Source: Clostridia bacterium (GTDB lineage: Bacteria; Bacillota; TC1; UBA5767). From it: a stretch of 64,000 nucleotides of DNA. This document shows positions 1 through 8,236 of the stretch, piece by piece (the stretch's first letter is position 1; the number at the start of each line of letters is the position of its first letter). Position numbers and translations under genes: made by a program. A model generated the notes under the pieces. That model made no database searches, was not told the origin of the DNA, and saw only the letters and a list, made by a program, of their open reading frames with translations. The stretch is taken from NCBI GenBank assembly GCA_016887505.1, contig CP069393.1, positions 2,379,001 to 2,443,000 on the forward strand. The letters run 5' to 3'.

Positions 1-284
1 GCGAAGTTGAAACATCTCTGCTTATGCATTGGACACCCGAACTGGTTCATATGGAAAATGCTACTACGGAAGAGTTAAGTGAAACAGCAAAGTTCTTCCA
101 CTACAATCACGGATGGTTGTCCAGCGATGTTTCAAAATCGGGCATCATTGGCAATGCAACAAAATCCACACCGGAAAAAGGCAAAGTGATTGCTGAAAAA
201 ATGGAAGAGAAGCTGGCTGGTATATTAGAAGAGATTGCAGAAGTTTTGGATAAACAAGATAGTGCAGCTAAACAAAGTAGATAA
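1..284 (+). CDS. Creatininase-family amidohydrolase, C-terminal fragment
   Basis: The reading frame is open from base 3 and its start lies upstream of the window. The first visible residues (EVETSLLMHWTPELV) match the conserved creatininase/creatinine amidohydrolase stretch in which the acidic residue after G-E is a metal ligand. The tail (GIIGNATKSTPEKGK, then a helix) also has the family's usual ending. These are metal-dependent amidohydrolases of the creatininase and FAPy-deformylase superfamily, and the substrate cannot be told from this piece. About 135 bp separate it from the aldolase gene, on the same strand, so it may belong to the same catabolic unit. Family assignment is fairly safe, specificity is unknown. 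Confidence 0.72.
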   Translation, partial: EVETSLLMHWTPELVHMENATTEELSETAKFFHYNHGWLSSDVSKSGIIGNATKSTPEKGKVIAEKMEEKLAGILEEIAEVLDKQDSAAKQSR

Positions 285-419
285 CATCGCTAGACTGGAA
301 AGGAAGAGTATTCAATCCCAGTTTAACGGGTTAATTATCCCACATAGCCTATATGGATAATAAATTGCTTGGGTGAAATGCTATGTTTTCGCCTGATACA
401 AACACAAGGAGAATAAATT

Positions 420-1196
420 ATGAAAACTAGAATGAACAGAATTTTCAGAGAAGATGGTAGAACTTTCATCTTAGCTATGGACCATGGTACTGGCTTGGAA
501 GTACTTCCTGCATTGAACAACACTGGCGCCATCATCAAAGAAGCTAGAGAAAACGGCGTTGACGCTTTGATTTGTACTTATGGTATCCAAAAAAACTATT
601 CCAAAGAAATCGGCAAAGTAGCAACCATCGTACGTGTTGATGGCGGCCCAACCAACTTGGGACCTGAAGGCGTTTACACGAGAGACTTGTTGGAAGTAAA
701 AGAAGCTCTTCGCTTGGGTGCTGACGGCGTTGTATGCATGGGCTTCCCTGGCTCACCGGATGAAGTAAATTCTATGAAACAACTGGAAAGCTTTATTGCC
801 CAAGGTGAAGAATGGAATGTTCCTGTAGTAGCTGAAATGTTGCCTATGGGTTGGAATGGTAGCGAATGGTCACCAGAACGTCTTACTTTCGTATCTCGCG
901 TAGGTGCTGAATACGGCGCTGACATTGTTAAGACTCAATACACTGGCGACAAAGAAAGCTTTAAAAAATTAGTAGACGGTTGTTATGTACCAGTCGTTAT
1001 TTTAGGCGGCCCAGGAGGCGGAGCTGAGCGTGAGCTATTGACTGCCATTCGTGACAGCTTAGATGCAGGTGGTTCTGGTGTAGCAATCGGAAGATCTATC
1101 TGGAAACATGAAAATCCAGGCGCATACTGCAGAGCAATCGCTAAAGTAGTACACGAAGATGCATCTGTTGACGAAGCAATGAAAGAATTCGAGTAG
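420..1196 (+). CDS. DhnA/LsrF-type class I aldolase (DeoC/LacD superfamily)
   Basis: This 258-residue TIM-barrel aldolase is preceded by an AAGGAG site. The strand-1 motif ILAMDHG (residues 17-23) and the lysine in ADIVKTQ (Lys171) are the DhnA-type signatures, the latter being the expected Schiff-base lysine. GGPGGG near residue 196 and the GSGVAIGRSIW segment near 219 form the phosphate-binding end of the barrel. Relatives cleave fructose 1,6-bisphosphate, process phospho-AI-2 (LsrF) or make aminodideoxy-heptulosonate. The next gene is a zinc dehydrogenase 9 bp downstream, followed by HPr and enzyme I, so a sugar-phosphate catabolic aldolase is the most likely role. The exact substrate is not resolved. 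Confidence 0.85.
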   Translation: MKTRMNRIFREDGRTFILAMDHGTGLEVLPALNNTGAIIKEARENGVDALICTYGIQKNYSKEIGKVATIVRVDGGPTNLGPEGVYTRDLLEVKEALRLGADGVVCMGFPGSPDEVNSMKQLESFIAQGEEWNVPVVAEMLPMGWNGSEWSPERLTFVSRVGAEYGADIVKTQYTGDKESFKKLVDGCYVPVVILGGPGGGAERELLTAIRDSLDAGGSGVAIGRSIWKHENPGAYCRAIAKVVHEDASVDEAMKEFE

Positions 1197-1205
1197 GAGG
1201 ATACT

Positions 1206-2249
1206 ATGGAAACAATGAAAGCTGGAGCCATCCTGGAAGTAAATAAAGCAGAAGTAGTCAATATTGAAAAACCTGTTCCAGGCAAAGGCGAAGTATTAGT
1301 AAAAATTAGAGCATGTGCTTTATGTACCTTTGAGCAACGTGCCTTTAACGGCGTAAAAGCATTCCCAATGCCTTATTTGGGCGGTCATGAATTAGCAGGA
1401 GAAATCGCTGAAGTTGGCGAAGGCGTACTGCCAAAATGGACTGTAGGCACAAAAGTGGCTGTAAGAACCATTACTTCATGTGGACAATGTGATTTCTGCC
1501 ACATGGGTGAAGACACCATGTGTACTGAAGTAGGTAAAGCTGGACGTCAAGTGAAGGAAATGGACGGTATTGGTGGATTGGCTGAGTACTTCTTGGCTAC
1601 TCCTGGCATGCTGTATCCTCTCAAAGAAGACCTGCCGTTTGAAATTGCTGCTTTAACGGAGCCTTTGGCTTGTGTTATCCACAGTATTGACCAAGCTGAC
1701 ATTGATCTTGGCGATACCGTTGTAATCATCGGTGCAGGTATCATGGGACTGTTACACTTACAACTGGCTCACCTGCAAGGTGCTAGAGCAGTCGTAGTTG
1801 AAGTAGATGAAGCTAGACGTAAAAAAGCTATGGACATGGGCGCAAGTGCTACCATCGATCCTTTGTCAACGGATATGGTCGAGTTTGTAAAAGACTATAC
1901 GGATGGCCGCGGCGCAGACGTAGTAATCTGTACTCCAGCTATTTCAAAATTGGCTGAAGATAGCGTAGCTATGGTATCTAAACTTGGACACGTTGTACTT
2001 TATGGATCATTCCATCCTGATACACCGATTTCCTTGAGCCCGAACAACATTCACTACTCACAAATTCGCCTAACTGGCGCAGTGAACCCAGGAAGCAAAG
2101 ATTTCCTCAGAGCAACTAGAATGATCAACACTGGAATCATTGATTTGAACCACTATGTTGATGCTACATTCCCTCTAGATGAAATTCAAAAAGCATACGA
2201 AACATCCGTTGAACCTGGCCGCTACCGTGTAGTAGTTACAATGGAATAG
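1206..2249 (+). CDS. Zinc-dependent medium-chain alcohol/polyol dehydrogenase
   Basis: This is a 347-residue MDR-family NAD(P)-dependent dehydrogenase with an AGGAGG site just upstream. The catalytic-zinc region has Cys37 (CALC instead of the usual CGIC) and the GHE motif at residues 60-62. A four-cysteine structural zinc lobe (CGQCDFCHMGEDTMC) lies near residues 96-110. The Rossmann glycine motif GAGIMG follows near residue 178. It resembles sorbitol, threonine and galactitol-phosphate dehydrogenases. Its tight spacing between an aldolase and the PTS phosphocarrier suggests oxidation of a polyol or sugar-acid intermediate before aldol cleavage. The substrate is inferred only in this broad sense. 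Confidence 0.87.
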   Translation: METMKAGAILEVNKAEVVNIEKPVPGKGEVLVKIRACALCTFEQRAFNGVKAFPMPYLGGHELAGEIAEVGEGVLPKWTVGTKVAVRTITSCGQCDFCHMGEDTMCTEVGKAGRQVKEMDGIGGLAEYFLATPGMLYPLKEDLPFEIAALTEPLACVIHSIDQADIDLGDTVVIIGAGIMGLLHLQLAHLQGARAVVVEVDEARRKKAMDMGASATIDPLSTDMVEFVKDYTDGRGADVVICTPAISKLAEDSVAMVSKLGHVVLYGSFHPDTPISLSPNNIHYSQIRLTGAVNPGSKDFLRATRMINTGIIDLNHYVDATFPLDEIQKAYETSVEPGRYRVVVTME

Positions 2250-2257
2250 GTGATAAC

Positions 2258-2536
2258 ATGATGCAACGAGAGTTCACGATTATCAATAAAGTAGGTCTCC
2301 ATGCTAGACCAGCAGCCAAATTCGTGCAGTTTTGCAAGAAGGCAGGCGGCAAGATTACGGTAGCTAAGGGAGACAAAGAAGTGAATGCCACCAGCATTAC
2401 AAGTGTAATGCAGATGGGCGTGCATGCGTCAGATACCATTGTAGTCCGAGTTGAGGCCGATACCAAAGAGCAAGAAGAAAAGACTTTGGACGGACTTGGT
2501 GAGTTGGTAGAGAACCGTTTCGGCGAACAAGAATAG
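2258..2536 (+). CDS. ptsH: PTS phosphocarrier protein HPr
   Basis: This 92-residue protein has the HPr active site GLHARPA, with the phosphorylatable His at the canonical position 15. The regulatory-serine region reads NATSITSVMQMG, with Ser46 present as in Firmicute HPr proteins controlled by HPr kinase. It carries phosphate from enzyme I to sugar-specific EII components. The gene starts 8 bp after the dehydrogenase, with an AGGTG site, and enzyme I follows 11 bp later. HPr may therefore be a dedicated copy expressed with this catabolic operon rather than the housekeeping one. A second copy elsewhere cannot be ruled in or out here. Confidence 0.93.
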   Translation: MMQREFTIINKVGLHARPAAKFVQFCKKAGGKITVAKGDKEVNATSITSVMQMGVHASDTIVVRVEADTKEQEEKTLDGLGELVENRFGEQE

Positions 2537-2547
2537 GGAGGTTTCTC

Positions 2548-4218
2548 ATGTCAACCATTTTAAAGGGAACCGGCATATCCGGTGAACTGGCAATCGGTAG
2601 CTTACGCGTTGAAAAGCAGGGAACAAGTGTTTCTGAACAAAAAATTTCAGCGTCCGATATCGAGGAGCATGAGAAAAGATTTCATGCGGCTAGTGATCAG
2701 GCGGACGTGGAACTTACCAAGCTTTACGATGAAATGATGGAAGAAGGCAGAAGCCAAGAAGCTGAAATCATCGAGGTACAGCAAGAATTCTTACAAGATC
2801 CAGCAATTGTTGATGCCATACTTGGGCGAATCAATAAGGACCTAAATAATGTAGAACTTGCTGTCTACCAAGGGCTCGAAGAGAACATTGCCGTTTTCGA
2901 GCAGATGGATGATGCCTATTTTCAACAGCGTTCGTTGGATTTGAAGGACTTGAGAAGTCGTCTCCTTAGAATATTGTCTGGTGAGGCTGAACAAGTCTAT
3001 GGTGATAAAGAAGTCATCGTAGCTTGCAATGAACTCTACCCGGCGATGGTGCTTGGAGCGAAGAAGAAACGGATTGTTGGCTTTATTGTGGAACAAGGTG
3101 CTATGACGTCGCACGCATCCATATTAGCCAAGGCCCTGGATCTTCCGCTATTAATCCATGTTGAAGGTGCTGTGGAGGCTTTTGAAGTTGGCGATACCTT
3201 GGTATTGGACATTGCCAAACAAGAAGTTTATGGCGAACTTAGTTCAGACGAATTAGCGGGCTACCGTGAAAAACTGGAAGAAGTAGAGCAAGAAAAAATC
3301 AGACTCCAAAAATACAGACAGATGGAAGCAAGAAGCAAAGATGGAGTCAGAGTAGAATTGGCAGCGAATATTGTATCTGTCGAGGAAGTAGAAGCTGTAC
3401 TCGAGAACAAAGCGGATGGCATTGGCCTATTTCGCACTGAGTTTCTCTATATGCAGTCCTCTAAACTTCCTAGCGAAGAAGAACAGTTTGCAGCCTATAG
3501 ACAGGTTGTGGAAAGAATGGCCCCCCATCCAGTAATCATTCGAACACTGGATATTGGTGGCGATAAACATGCAGACTGCCTGAACCTTCAAACGGAGGAT
3601 AATCCCTTCATGGGCTACAGGGCAATCCGTATCTGCTTAAATGAAAAAGCACTTTTCATGACCCAAATCAGAGCCATATTACGAGCTAGCCATTACGGCA
3701 AGGCGCGTTTGATGATTCCTATGGTTGTGGCCAGGGAAGAAATTGAACAAACTAGAGAATTGGTGGAACAGGCGAAAGAACAGTTGAGAAGCGTAGGTTT
3801 TCCATTCGATGAAGAATTGGAAATTGGCATCATGGCAGAAACACCGGCCAGTGTAGTATGTTTGCCAGATTGGTTGGACATCGTAGATTTTGTCAGCATT
3901 GGAACCAACGACCTTACGCAGTATATGCTTGCTGTTGATAGAACCAATCCTCAGCTCCAATCCTATTATAACTATGGCAACAAGGCCGTATTAAGAGCCA
4001 TCAAGATGATTTGCGATGCGGGTGCAGAGCAAGATACCTGGGTTGGTGTATGCGGTGAGATGGCATCAGAAAAAGATTGGGTGCCCTTCTTAGTAGGATG
4101 TGGCGTAAAAGAGCTTTCCGTTGGTGCAGGACGCATCAATATGGTGAAAGAAATATTACAAAAATATACAATAGCAGAATGTAAAGACATCGTGAGACAA
4201 CATCTAGGCGATCGATAA
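2548..4218 (+). CDS. ptsI: Phosphoenolpyruvate-protein phosphotransferase (PTS enzyme I)
   Basis: This 556-residue enzyme transfers phosphate from PEP to HPr in the cytoplasm. The swivelling-domain motif GAMTSHASILAKAL places the phospho-histidine at residue 189, the same number as in the E. coli protein. The PEP-binding barrel follows with GIGLFRTEFLY, then IRTLDIGGDK, EIGIMAETP and GVCGEMASE, which holds the catalytic cysteine. It directly follows ptsH and is the last gene before a strong terminator. Its length is slightly under the 570-575 typical of the family, with no visible domain missing. Confidence 0.95.
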   Translation: MSTILKGTGISGELAIGSLRVEKQGTSVSEQKISASDIEEHEKRFHAASDQADVELTKLYDEMMEEGRSQEAEIIEVQQEFLQDPAIVDAILGRINKDLNNVELAVYQGLEENIAVFEQMDDAYFQQRSLDLKDLRSRLLRILSGEAEQVYGDKEVIVACNELYPAMVLGAKKKRIVGFIVEQGAMTSHASILAKALDLPLLIHVEGAVEAFEVGDTLVLDIAKQEVYGELSSDELAGYREKLEEVEQEKIRLQKYRQMEARSKDGVRVELAANIVSVEEVEAVLENKADGIGLFRTEFLYMQSSKLPSEEEQFAAYRQVVERMAPHPVIIRTLDIGGDKHADCLNLQTEDNPFMGYRAIRICLNEKALFMTQIRAILRASHYGKARLMIPMVVAREEIEQTRELVEQAKEQLRSVGFPFDEELEIGIMAETPASVVCLPDWLDIVDFVSIGTNDLTQYMLAVDRTNPQLQSYYNYGNKAVLRAIKMICDAGAEQDTWVGVCGEMASEKDWVPFLVGCGVKELSVGAGRINMVKEILQKYTIAECKDIVRQHLGDR

Positions 4219-4229
4219 GAAGTAAAGTG

Positions 4230-4267
4230 TAACGCGCATCCAATGAAAGGATGCGCGTTATTTTTTA
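4230..4267 (+). terminator. Rho-independent terminator after ptsI
   Basis: A perfect 12-bp stem (TAACGCGCATCC with its complement) encloses a 7-nt AATGAAA loop and is followed by a run of six T. It lies 11 bp past the enzyme I stop codon and separates the PTS/catabolic operon from the glycan locus. Confidence 0.92.
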
Positions 4268-4329
4268 TCACAAATGGGCTAAATCCATGTGAACAGCCTA
4301 GGCAAACACCCAAATTACGCTTCTAGCAG

Positions 4330-4368
4330 GAACTTCATTGCAAGAGGAACCTAACATCATGGTATAAT
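4330..4368 (+). promoter_or_regulatory. Extended -10 promoter for the first glycan operon
   Basis: TGGTATAAT at 4360-4368 is a perfect extended -10 (TGn-TATAAT). A TTGCAA at about 4338 is the nearest -35-like hexamer, but its 19-bp spacing is long, so the extended -10 is the main evidence. It would give a leader of about 80 nt before the ATG at 4457. Confidence 0.6.
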
Positions 4369-4456
4369 TAAAGAATCAATCCAATTGGAGCACTGCCGTC
4401 CGATTGTGGGTGCAATCAACGGAGCTAGCAGTAGAAATGAATTTGGAGGAAATGCG

Positions 4457-5134
4457 ATGAAACCTGTAGTACTATATGGAACGTCTCCAGTAAGCCAGAT
4501 GGTCTTTCTGGATGCAAAAGAACAGGAAGATTTCCAGATTGTTGCGGCCACCCAAAAAAGGGAGGACAGAAACAATGATACCTTTTTCGACATACCCCTA
4601 CTTGATTTTCATACCATAACCAAGGAGTATCCGCCCGAAGACTACGATATGCTACTCGCCATATCCCATATCACTGAAATCCGCTATCGCCAAAGACTAT
4701 TTGAAACGATCAAGCAAATGGGCTATACCATGCGAAACTATATCAGCCCAAGAGCTGACGTAAAAGATACAAGCAATTGGGGAGAAAACAATATTGTGAT
4801 GGCCGGTGCGCACGTTGGCGTCAACGGAATCCTGGGGGACAACAACCTGATTCGCCAGAATACCTATTTGGGTCACAACTTCATAGTGGGTGACAACAAT
4901 GTAATCAGCCCCGGATGCTGCATCGCTGGTGACGTCGTCGTGAAAGATGGATGTTATTTCGGTTTAAATGCAACCGTGGTAGATTACTTGACTGTGGAAA
5001 CCGAGACGCTAGTGGGTGCGGGTGCCGTCGTCATTAAGAATACGGAGCCCTATTCAACCAATGTGGGCAATCCCAGTAGAGTCATTGCCTACCATTCAGA
5101 AAAAGGCGTTCAGGTGGTGCCCAGACATGGATAA
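4457..5134 (+). CDS. NeuD/PglD-like sugar O-/N-acyltransferase
   Basis: This is a 225-residue protein. I chose ATG 4457 over an in-frame upstream ATG (4385) because GGAGGA sits correctly before it and the protein then starts with the family's nucleotide-binding-like strand (MKPVVLYGTSP). The N-terminal 90 residues resemble the PglD/NeuD Rossmann-like substrate domain. From about residue 95 there are left-handed beta-helix hexapeptide repeats (for example NIVMAGAHVGVNGILGDNN) ending in the usual NPSRVI segment. Relatives acetylate amino-sugar nucleotides or sialic-type sugars using acetyl-CoA. The last 8 bp overlap the BKACE gene, implying coupled translation. Confidence 0.83.
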   Translation: MKPVVLYGTSPVSQMVFLDAKEQEDFQIVAATQKREDRNNDTFFDIPLLDFHTITKEYPPEDYDMLLAISHITEIRYRQRLFETIKQMGYTMRNYISPRADVKDTSNWGENNIVMAGAHVGVNGILGDNNLIRQNTYLGHNFIVGDNNVISPGCCIAGDVVVKDGCYFGLNATVVDYLTVETETLVGAGAVVIKNTEPYSTNVGNPSRVIAYHSEKGVQVVPRHG

Positions 5135-5990
5135 AATTATTGTGAATTTTGCACCAACAGGACTTATACCCGGAAAAAAAGAGAATCCCCATACCCCAAT
5201 ATCTGTTTCAGAAATCACCGAAGAAGTGCTAATGGCCTATGAAATGGGAATTAGCATGGTCCATCTGCATGCGAGGGATGAAAAGAGTGGAGCACCCTGC
5301 TACAAGATGGAAACCTATGCCAAAATCATTGAGAATATTCGAAAAGATGCTCCTGACCTAGTCATCGGTGTATCCACCAGTGGCCGTTTTTTCTCCGATA
5401 TTGCGAAGCGTATGGAGGTTTTGGAACTTACCGGTAGGCAAAAGCCAGATATGGCGAGCTTAACTCTAAGTTCTCTTAATTTTAACAAGCAAGAAAGTGT
5501 GAACAGTCCTGAACATATCCAAATGCTGGCCCAAGGCATGAAAAAGCGCCAGATTAAACCTGAACTAGAAGCGTTTGATACCGGCATGATTAACTATGCC
5601 AAGTATCTGGCCAAAAAGGGTTGGATTGAACCACCCTACTATTTTAATCTCATTTTTGGAAATATCGCCTGTGCCCAGGCCGATCTTTTACATACAGCAG
5701 TCATGATCAATGAGCTTCCGGATGAATCCTTCTATTCTCTAGGCGGCGTAGGCAATGCACAGCTTAAAATGAACTCTTTAGGCATTGCCATGGGATGTGG
5801 CATACGAATCGGTATGGAGGATAACTATTGGTATGACGCCAACAGAAGGGTCTTAGCGACCAATCGTATGCTACTTCAGCGCATTCACAGTATTGCCAAG
5901 GCCAATGAGAGAACCCTTATGTCTCCATCTGAATTGCGCTTGGCCTTGGGTCTTAAAAAGGGCTATGGTGAGTATGGAAAAAAATACTAG
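5127..5990 (+). CDS. BKACE-family beta-keto acid cleavage enzyme (DUF849)
   Basis: This 287-residue protein uses ATG 5127, inside the end of the acyltransferase gene. BKACE enzymes are zinc TIM barrels that cleave or condense beta-keto acids with acetyl-CoA, Kce of lysine fermentation being the type case. Zinc ligands are visible as HLHARD (His46, His48) and Glu231 in GMEDN. The neighbouring Arg227 and Asp232 match the catalytic arginine and aspartate of Kce within one residue. Start (VNFAPTG), middle (PELEAFDTG) and end are all typical. What is odd is the setting: the only neighbours are glycan genes, and no lysine-fermentation genes are near. It may make or use an acyl group for a sugar, but that is inference. 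Confidence 0.85.
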   Translation: MDKIIVNFAPTGLIPGKKENPHTPISVSEITEEVLMAYEMGISMVHLHARDEKSGAPCYKMETYAKIIENIRKDAPDLVIGVSTSGRFFSDIAKRMEVLELTGRQKPDMASLTLSSLNFNKQESVNSPEHIQMLAQGMKKRQIKPELEAFDTGMINYAKYLAKKGWIEPPYYFNLIFGNIACAQADLLHTAVMINELPDESFYSLGGVGNAQLKMNSLGIAMGCGIRIGMEDNYWYDANRRVLATNRMLLQRIHSIAKANERTLMSPSELRLALGLKKGYGEYGKKY

Positions 5991-6049
5991 CCCAGTAACG
6001 CTTGAAAAAGGGGAAGCCTAATAGTTCGATTAGGGGAAAAGAGAGTGTC

Positions 6050-7141
6050 ATGAAGAGAGTGGCGCATGTAATCGGCCAGATGGGTATTGGTGGGGTCGAA
6101 ACTGTCTTACTGAATCTTTATCGGAAGCTAGATAAAGAAGCAATTCAGTTTGATTTCATCGTGCACAAAAAAGAAGAACAAGCCTATGACCAGGAAATCT
6201 TAGGGCTGGGTGGACATATTTACTATGTTTGTCCAAAGAAGAAAAATTTGTACCTGAATTTGAAACAGACGACAGAAATACTAAAAGGCTATGACGCAGT
6301 GCATATCCACCTATCTAGTGCCATTGGAGTTTTAGATGGTTTATGCGCTATGAAGGCGGGGGTTAGAGTGCGGATCCTACATACCCACAACAGTAGCTCC
6401 AAAGGCCTACTGCGCAGGTGGGGAAACTGGCTCCTAAAACCCTTGGTACCCCTGGTTGCAACAGACCTGCTAGCCTGTTCAAACAATTCGGCCCGCTATA
6501 TGTTTCCCAAACGAGTTCTTACGTTTGACAACTACCACATCCTGAACAATGGCATAGATACGGCGCGCTTTGCCTACAACCCATTCATCCGTGAAGAAAC
6601 CCGTAGCAGTTTAGGCATTGTGGGTTGTCCTACCGTGGTGCAGGTTGGTCGCCTTTGTGCGGCAAAAAATTACGGATTTACCTTGGAAGCCTTTGCAGAG
6701 ACCAAGAAAAAACTACCGGAGGCCGTGCTACTGCTAGTCGGAGATGGTCCCTTCATGGAAGACCTGAAAAGAAGGGTGAAAGAGCTGGGGCTATCTGGCG
6801 CAGTATATTTTTTGGGAATCCGACGAGATGTAAACCAGTTGCTCTTTGCAGCAGATCTATTTGTTATGCCTTCAGTATATGAAGGGTTTCCCGGAGCAGG
6901 TGTTGAAGCCCAAGCTTCCGGCATAAAGTGCCTTTTTTCAGACCGGGTGACGGAGTCAATCTGCTTGATACCAGAAAACTGCGAGAGGCTTTCCATCGAT
7001 GGAAAAGCAGAAATTTGGAGTGAGAAGATGACTCGCATTTTAGGGGATGGATACGAAAGACAGGACCAAAGCAGGCGTGTGCGAGAGGCCGGATACGATA
7101 TAGGAGATATTTGCACAGAATTGGTTAAGATTTACGACTAG
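6050..7141 (+). CDS. Glycosyltransferase family 4 (EpsF-like)
   Basis: This is a 363-residue GT-B glycosyltransferase. ATG 6050 is preferred over an in-frame ATG 48 bp upstream because the conserved N-terminus (MKRVAHVIGQMGIGGVE) begins there, though the ribosome site is modest. The C-terminal nucleotide-sugar domain is clear, with QVGRLCAAKNYG and the acceptor-loop motif MPSVYEGFPGAGVEAQASG carrying the conserved glutamates. It likely adds a sugar from a UDP or GDP donor to a lipid-linked glycan on the cytoplasmic face. Donor and linkage cannot be read from sequence. Confidence 0.85.
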   Translation: MKRVAHVIGQMGIGGVETVLLNLYRKLDKEAIQFDFIVHKKEEQAYDQEILGLGGHIYYVCPKKKNLYLNLKQTTEILKGYDAVHIHLSSAIGVLDGLCAMKAGVRVRILHTHNSSSKGLLRRWGNWLLKPLVPLVATDLLACSNNSARYMFPKRVLTFDNYHILNNGIDTARFAYNPFIREETRSSLGIVGCPTVVQVGRLCAAKNYGFTLEAFAETKKKLPEAVLLLVGDGPFMEDLKRRVKELGLSGAVYFLGIRRDVNQLLFAADLFVMPSVYEGFPGAGVEAQASGIKCLFSDRVTESICLIPENCERLSIDGKAEIWSEKMTRILGDGYERQDQSRRVREAGYDIGDICTELVKIYD

Positions 7142-7169
7142 GCTGGTCTGAAAGGGGTTTTTTCTATCC

Positions 7170-8228
7170 ATGACGCATGACAATTATGAAAAAGTACTCA
7201 CTAGATATATACGAGTAAGAGATCTAAAAAAATATGAAGAAGATTGGAATAGCTTGTTTGATGCCAATCCAGATCTGAGTCCGTACCAATCCTTTCGATT
7301 TAATACGATAGCGCAGCAATTTTCTCCGTTTAGTCCCAGACGCATCCTCTTGGAGCCAATATTTTTTCTATTCTACAATTCCAAGGGAGTTTGTCGCCTG
7401 ATTGCGCCCCTGTATAAAGGTAGGGGGTGGAAGAAACATACGGTCCGACTTTTTACAGATGGCATGCCGGCAGGTTACTCGGACTTTATCTATCCAGCTG
7501 ACCTTAGCCTAGAAGAGTTTGGTACAGCGATTGAAATCATCAACAGGGAGCTGAAAAGTCCCACTTTTATGTTTAACAAAATTAATGAAACCAGTCGCTT
7601 GAATGCCTTTTTGCAAGAGGGTGATTTCAACTTGAAGAAGGTTGACCGAAGCCTTTGCTACCAAATTCCACTAGAAGAGTCCTTTGCCAGCTACTGGCAA
7701 GGACTCAGCAAGAATACACGTCAGAACATACGGACCAGTAAAAATAAGCTCATGCGAGAAAGATATACTTGGGAACTTGAGTTACATCAAGAAAAAGGAC
7801 TATCTAGGCATATTCAGAAGCGGATTATGCCAATATATATTAAGAGATATTTTGAACGGGAAGGCAGGAGCTTGCGCATGGTCTTACTTGCTTTATCCAA
7901 ACGGTTTTTGAATCCCATTACCTGGGCACTAAAAACATCAGAGCATTCCTTCTGTGCCATTTTAAACATTAATAAGAAACCTGCTGCCTTTTTGGCGGGC
8001 TTTGCACGAGACAATGGCCGCCTTGTGATTCCAATGTTGGCCATAGACAGTGACTGGGAGAAATTTAGCCCAGGTGGAATCCTGATTACAGAACTTATGG
8101 AAAGGCTACATGAGCTGAAAGGGTACACCAGTTTGGATCTGTCCCGAGGCGGGGAAGCGTATAAGAAACGCTACGGTGGTATACAACATTACAATTTCAG
8201 CTATGAGTTTACTCTAGAAGATAGATGA
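7170..8228 (+). CDS. BioF2/FemAB-like (CelD-type) acyltransferase
   Basis: This 352-residue protein has a duplicated GNAT-like layout. The second half carries the BioF2-domain hallmarks LSKNTRQNIRTSKNKL near residue 179 and a final SLDLSRGGEAYKKRYGG segment typical of CelD/BcsL and FemX-like proteins. Family members move acyl or aminoacyl groups onto polysaccharide or peptidoglycan precursors. It sits between a GT4 and a TupA-like ATP-grasp gene (8 bp downstream), which supports a role in attaching an amino acid or acyl group to the glycan. The true donor is unknown. An acetyl transfer role is equally possible. Confidence 0.74.
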   Translation: MTHDNYEKVLTRYIRVRDLKKYEEDWNSLFDANPDLSPYQSFRFNTIAQQFSPFSPRRILLEPIFFLFYNSKGVCRLIAPLYKGRGWKKHTVRLFTDGMPAGYSDFIYPADLSLEEFGTAIEIINRELKSPTFMFNKINETSRLNAFLQEGDFNLKKVDRSLCYQIPLEESFASYWQGLSKNTRQNIRTSKNKLMRERYTWELELHQEKGLSRHIQKRIMPIYIKRYFEREGRSLRMVLLALSKRFLNPITWALKTSEHSFCAILNINKKPAAFLAGFARDNGRLVIPMLAIDSDWEKFSPGGILITELMERLHELKGYTSLDLSRGGEAYKKRYGGIQHYNFSYEFTLEDR

Positions 8229-8236
8229 GGTGAAAT

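Noticed and set aside
5016-5126. A longer BKACE protein starting 37 codons upstream
   Set aside because: The extra residues lie wholly inside the acyltransferase gene and are not conserved. Zinc-ligand numbering (His46, His48) fits the ATG at 5127.
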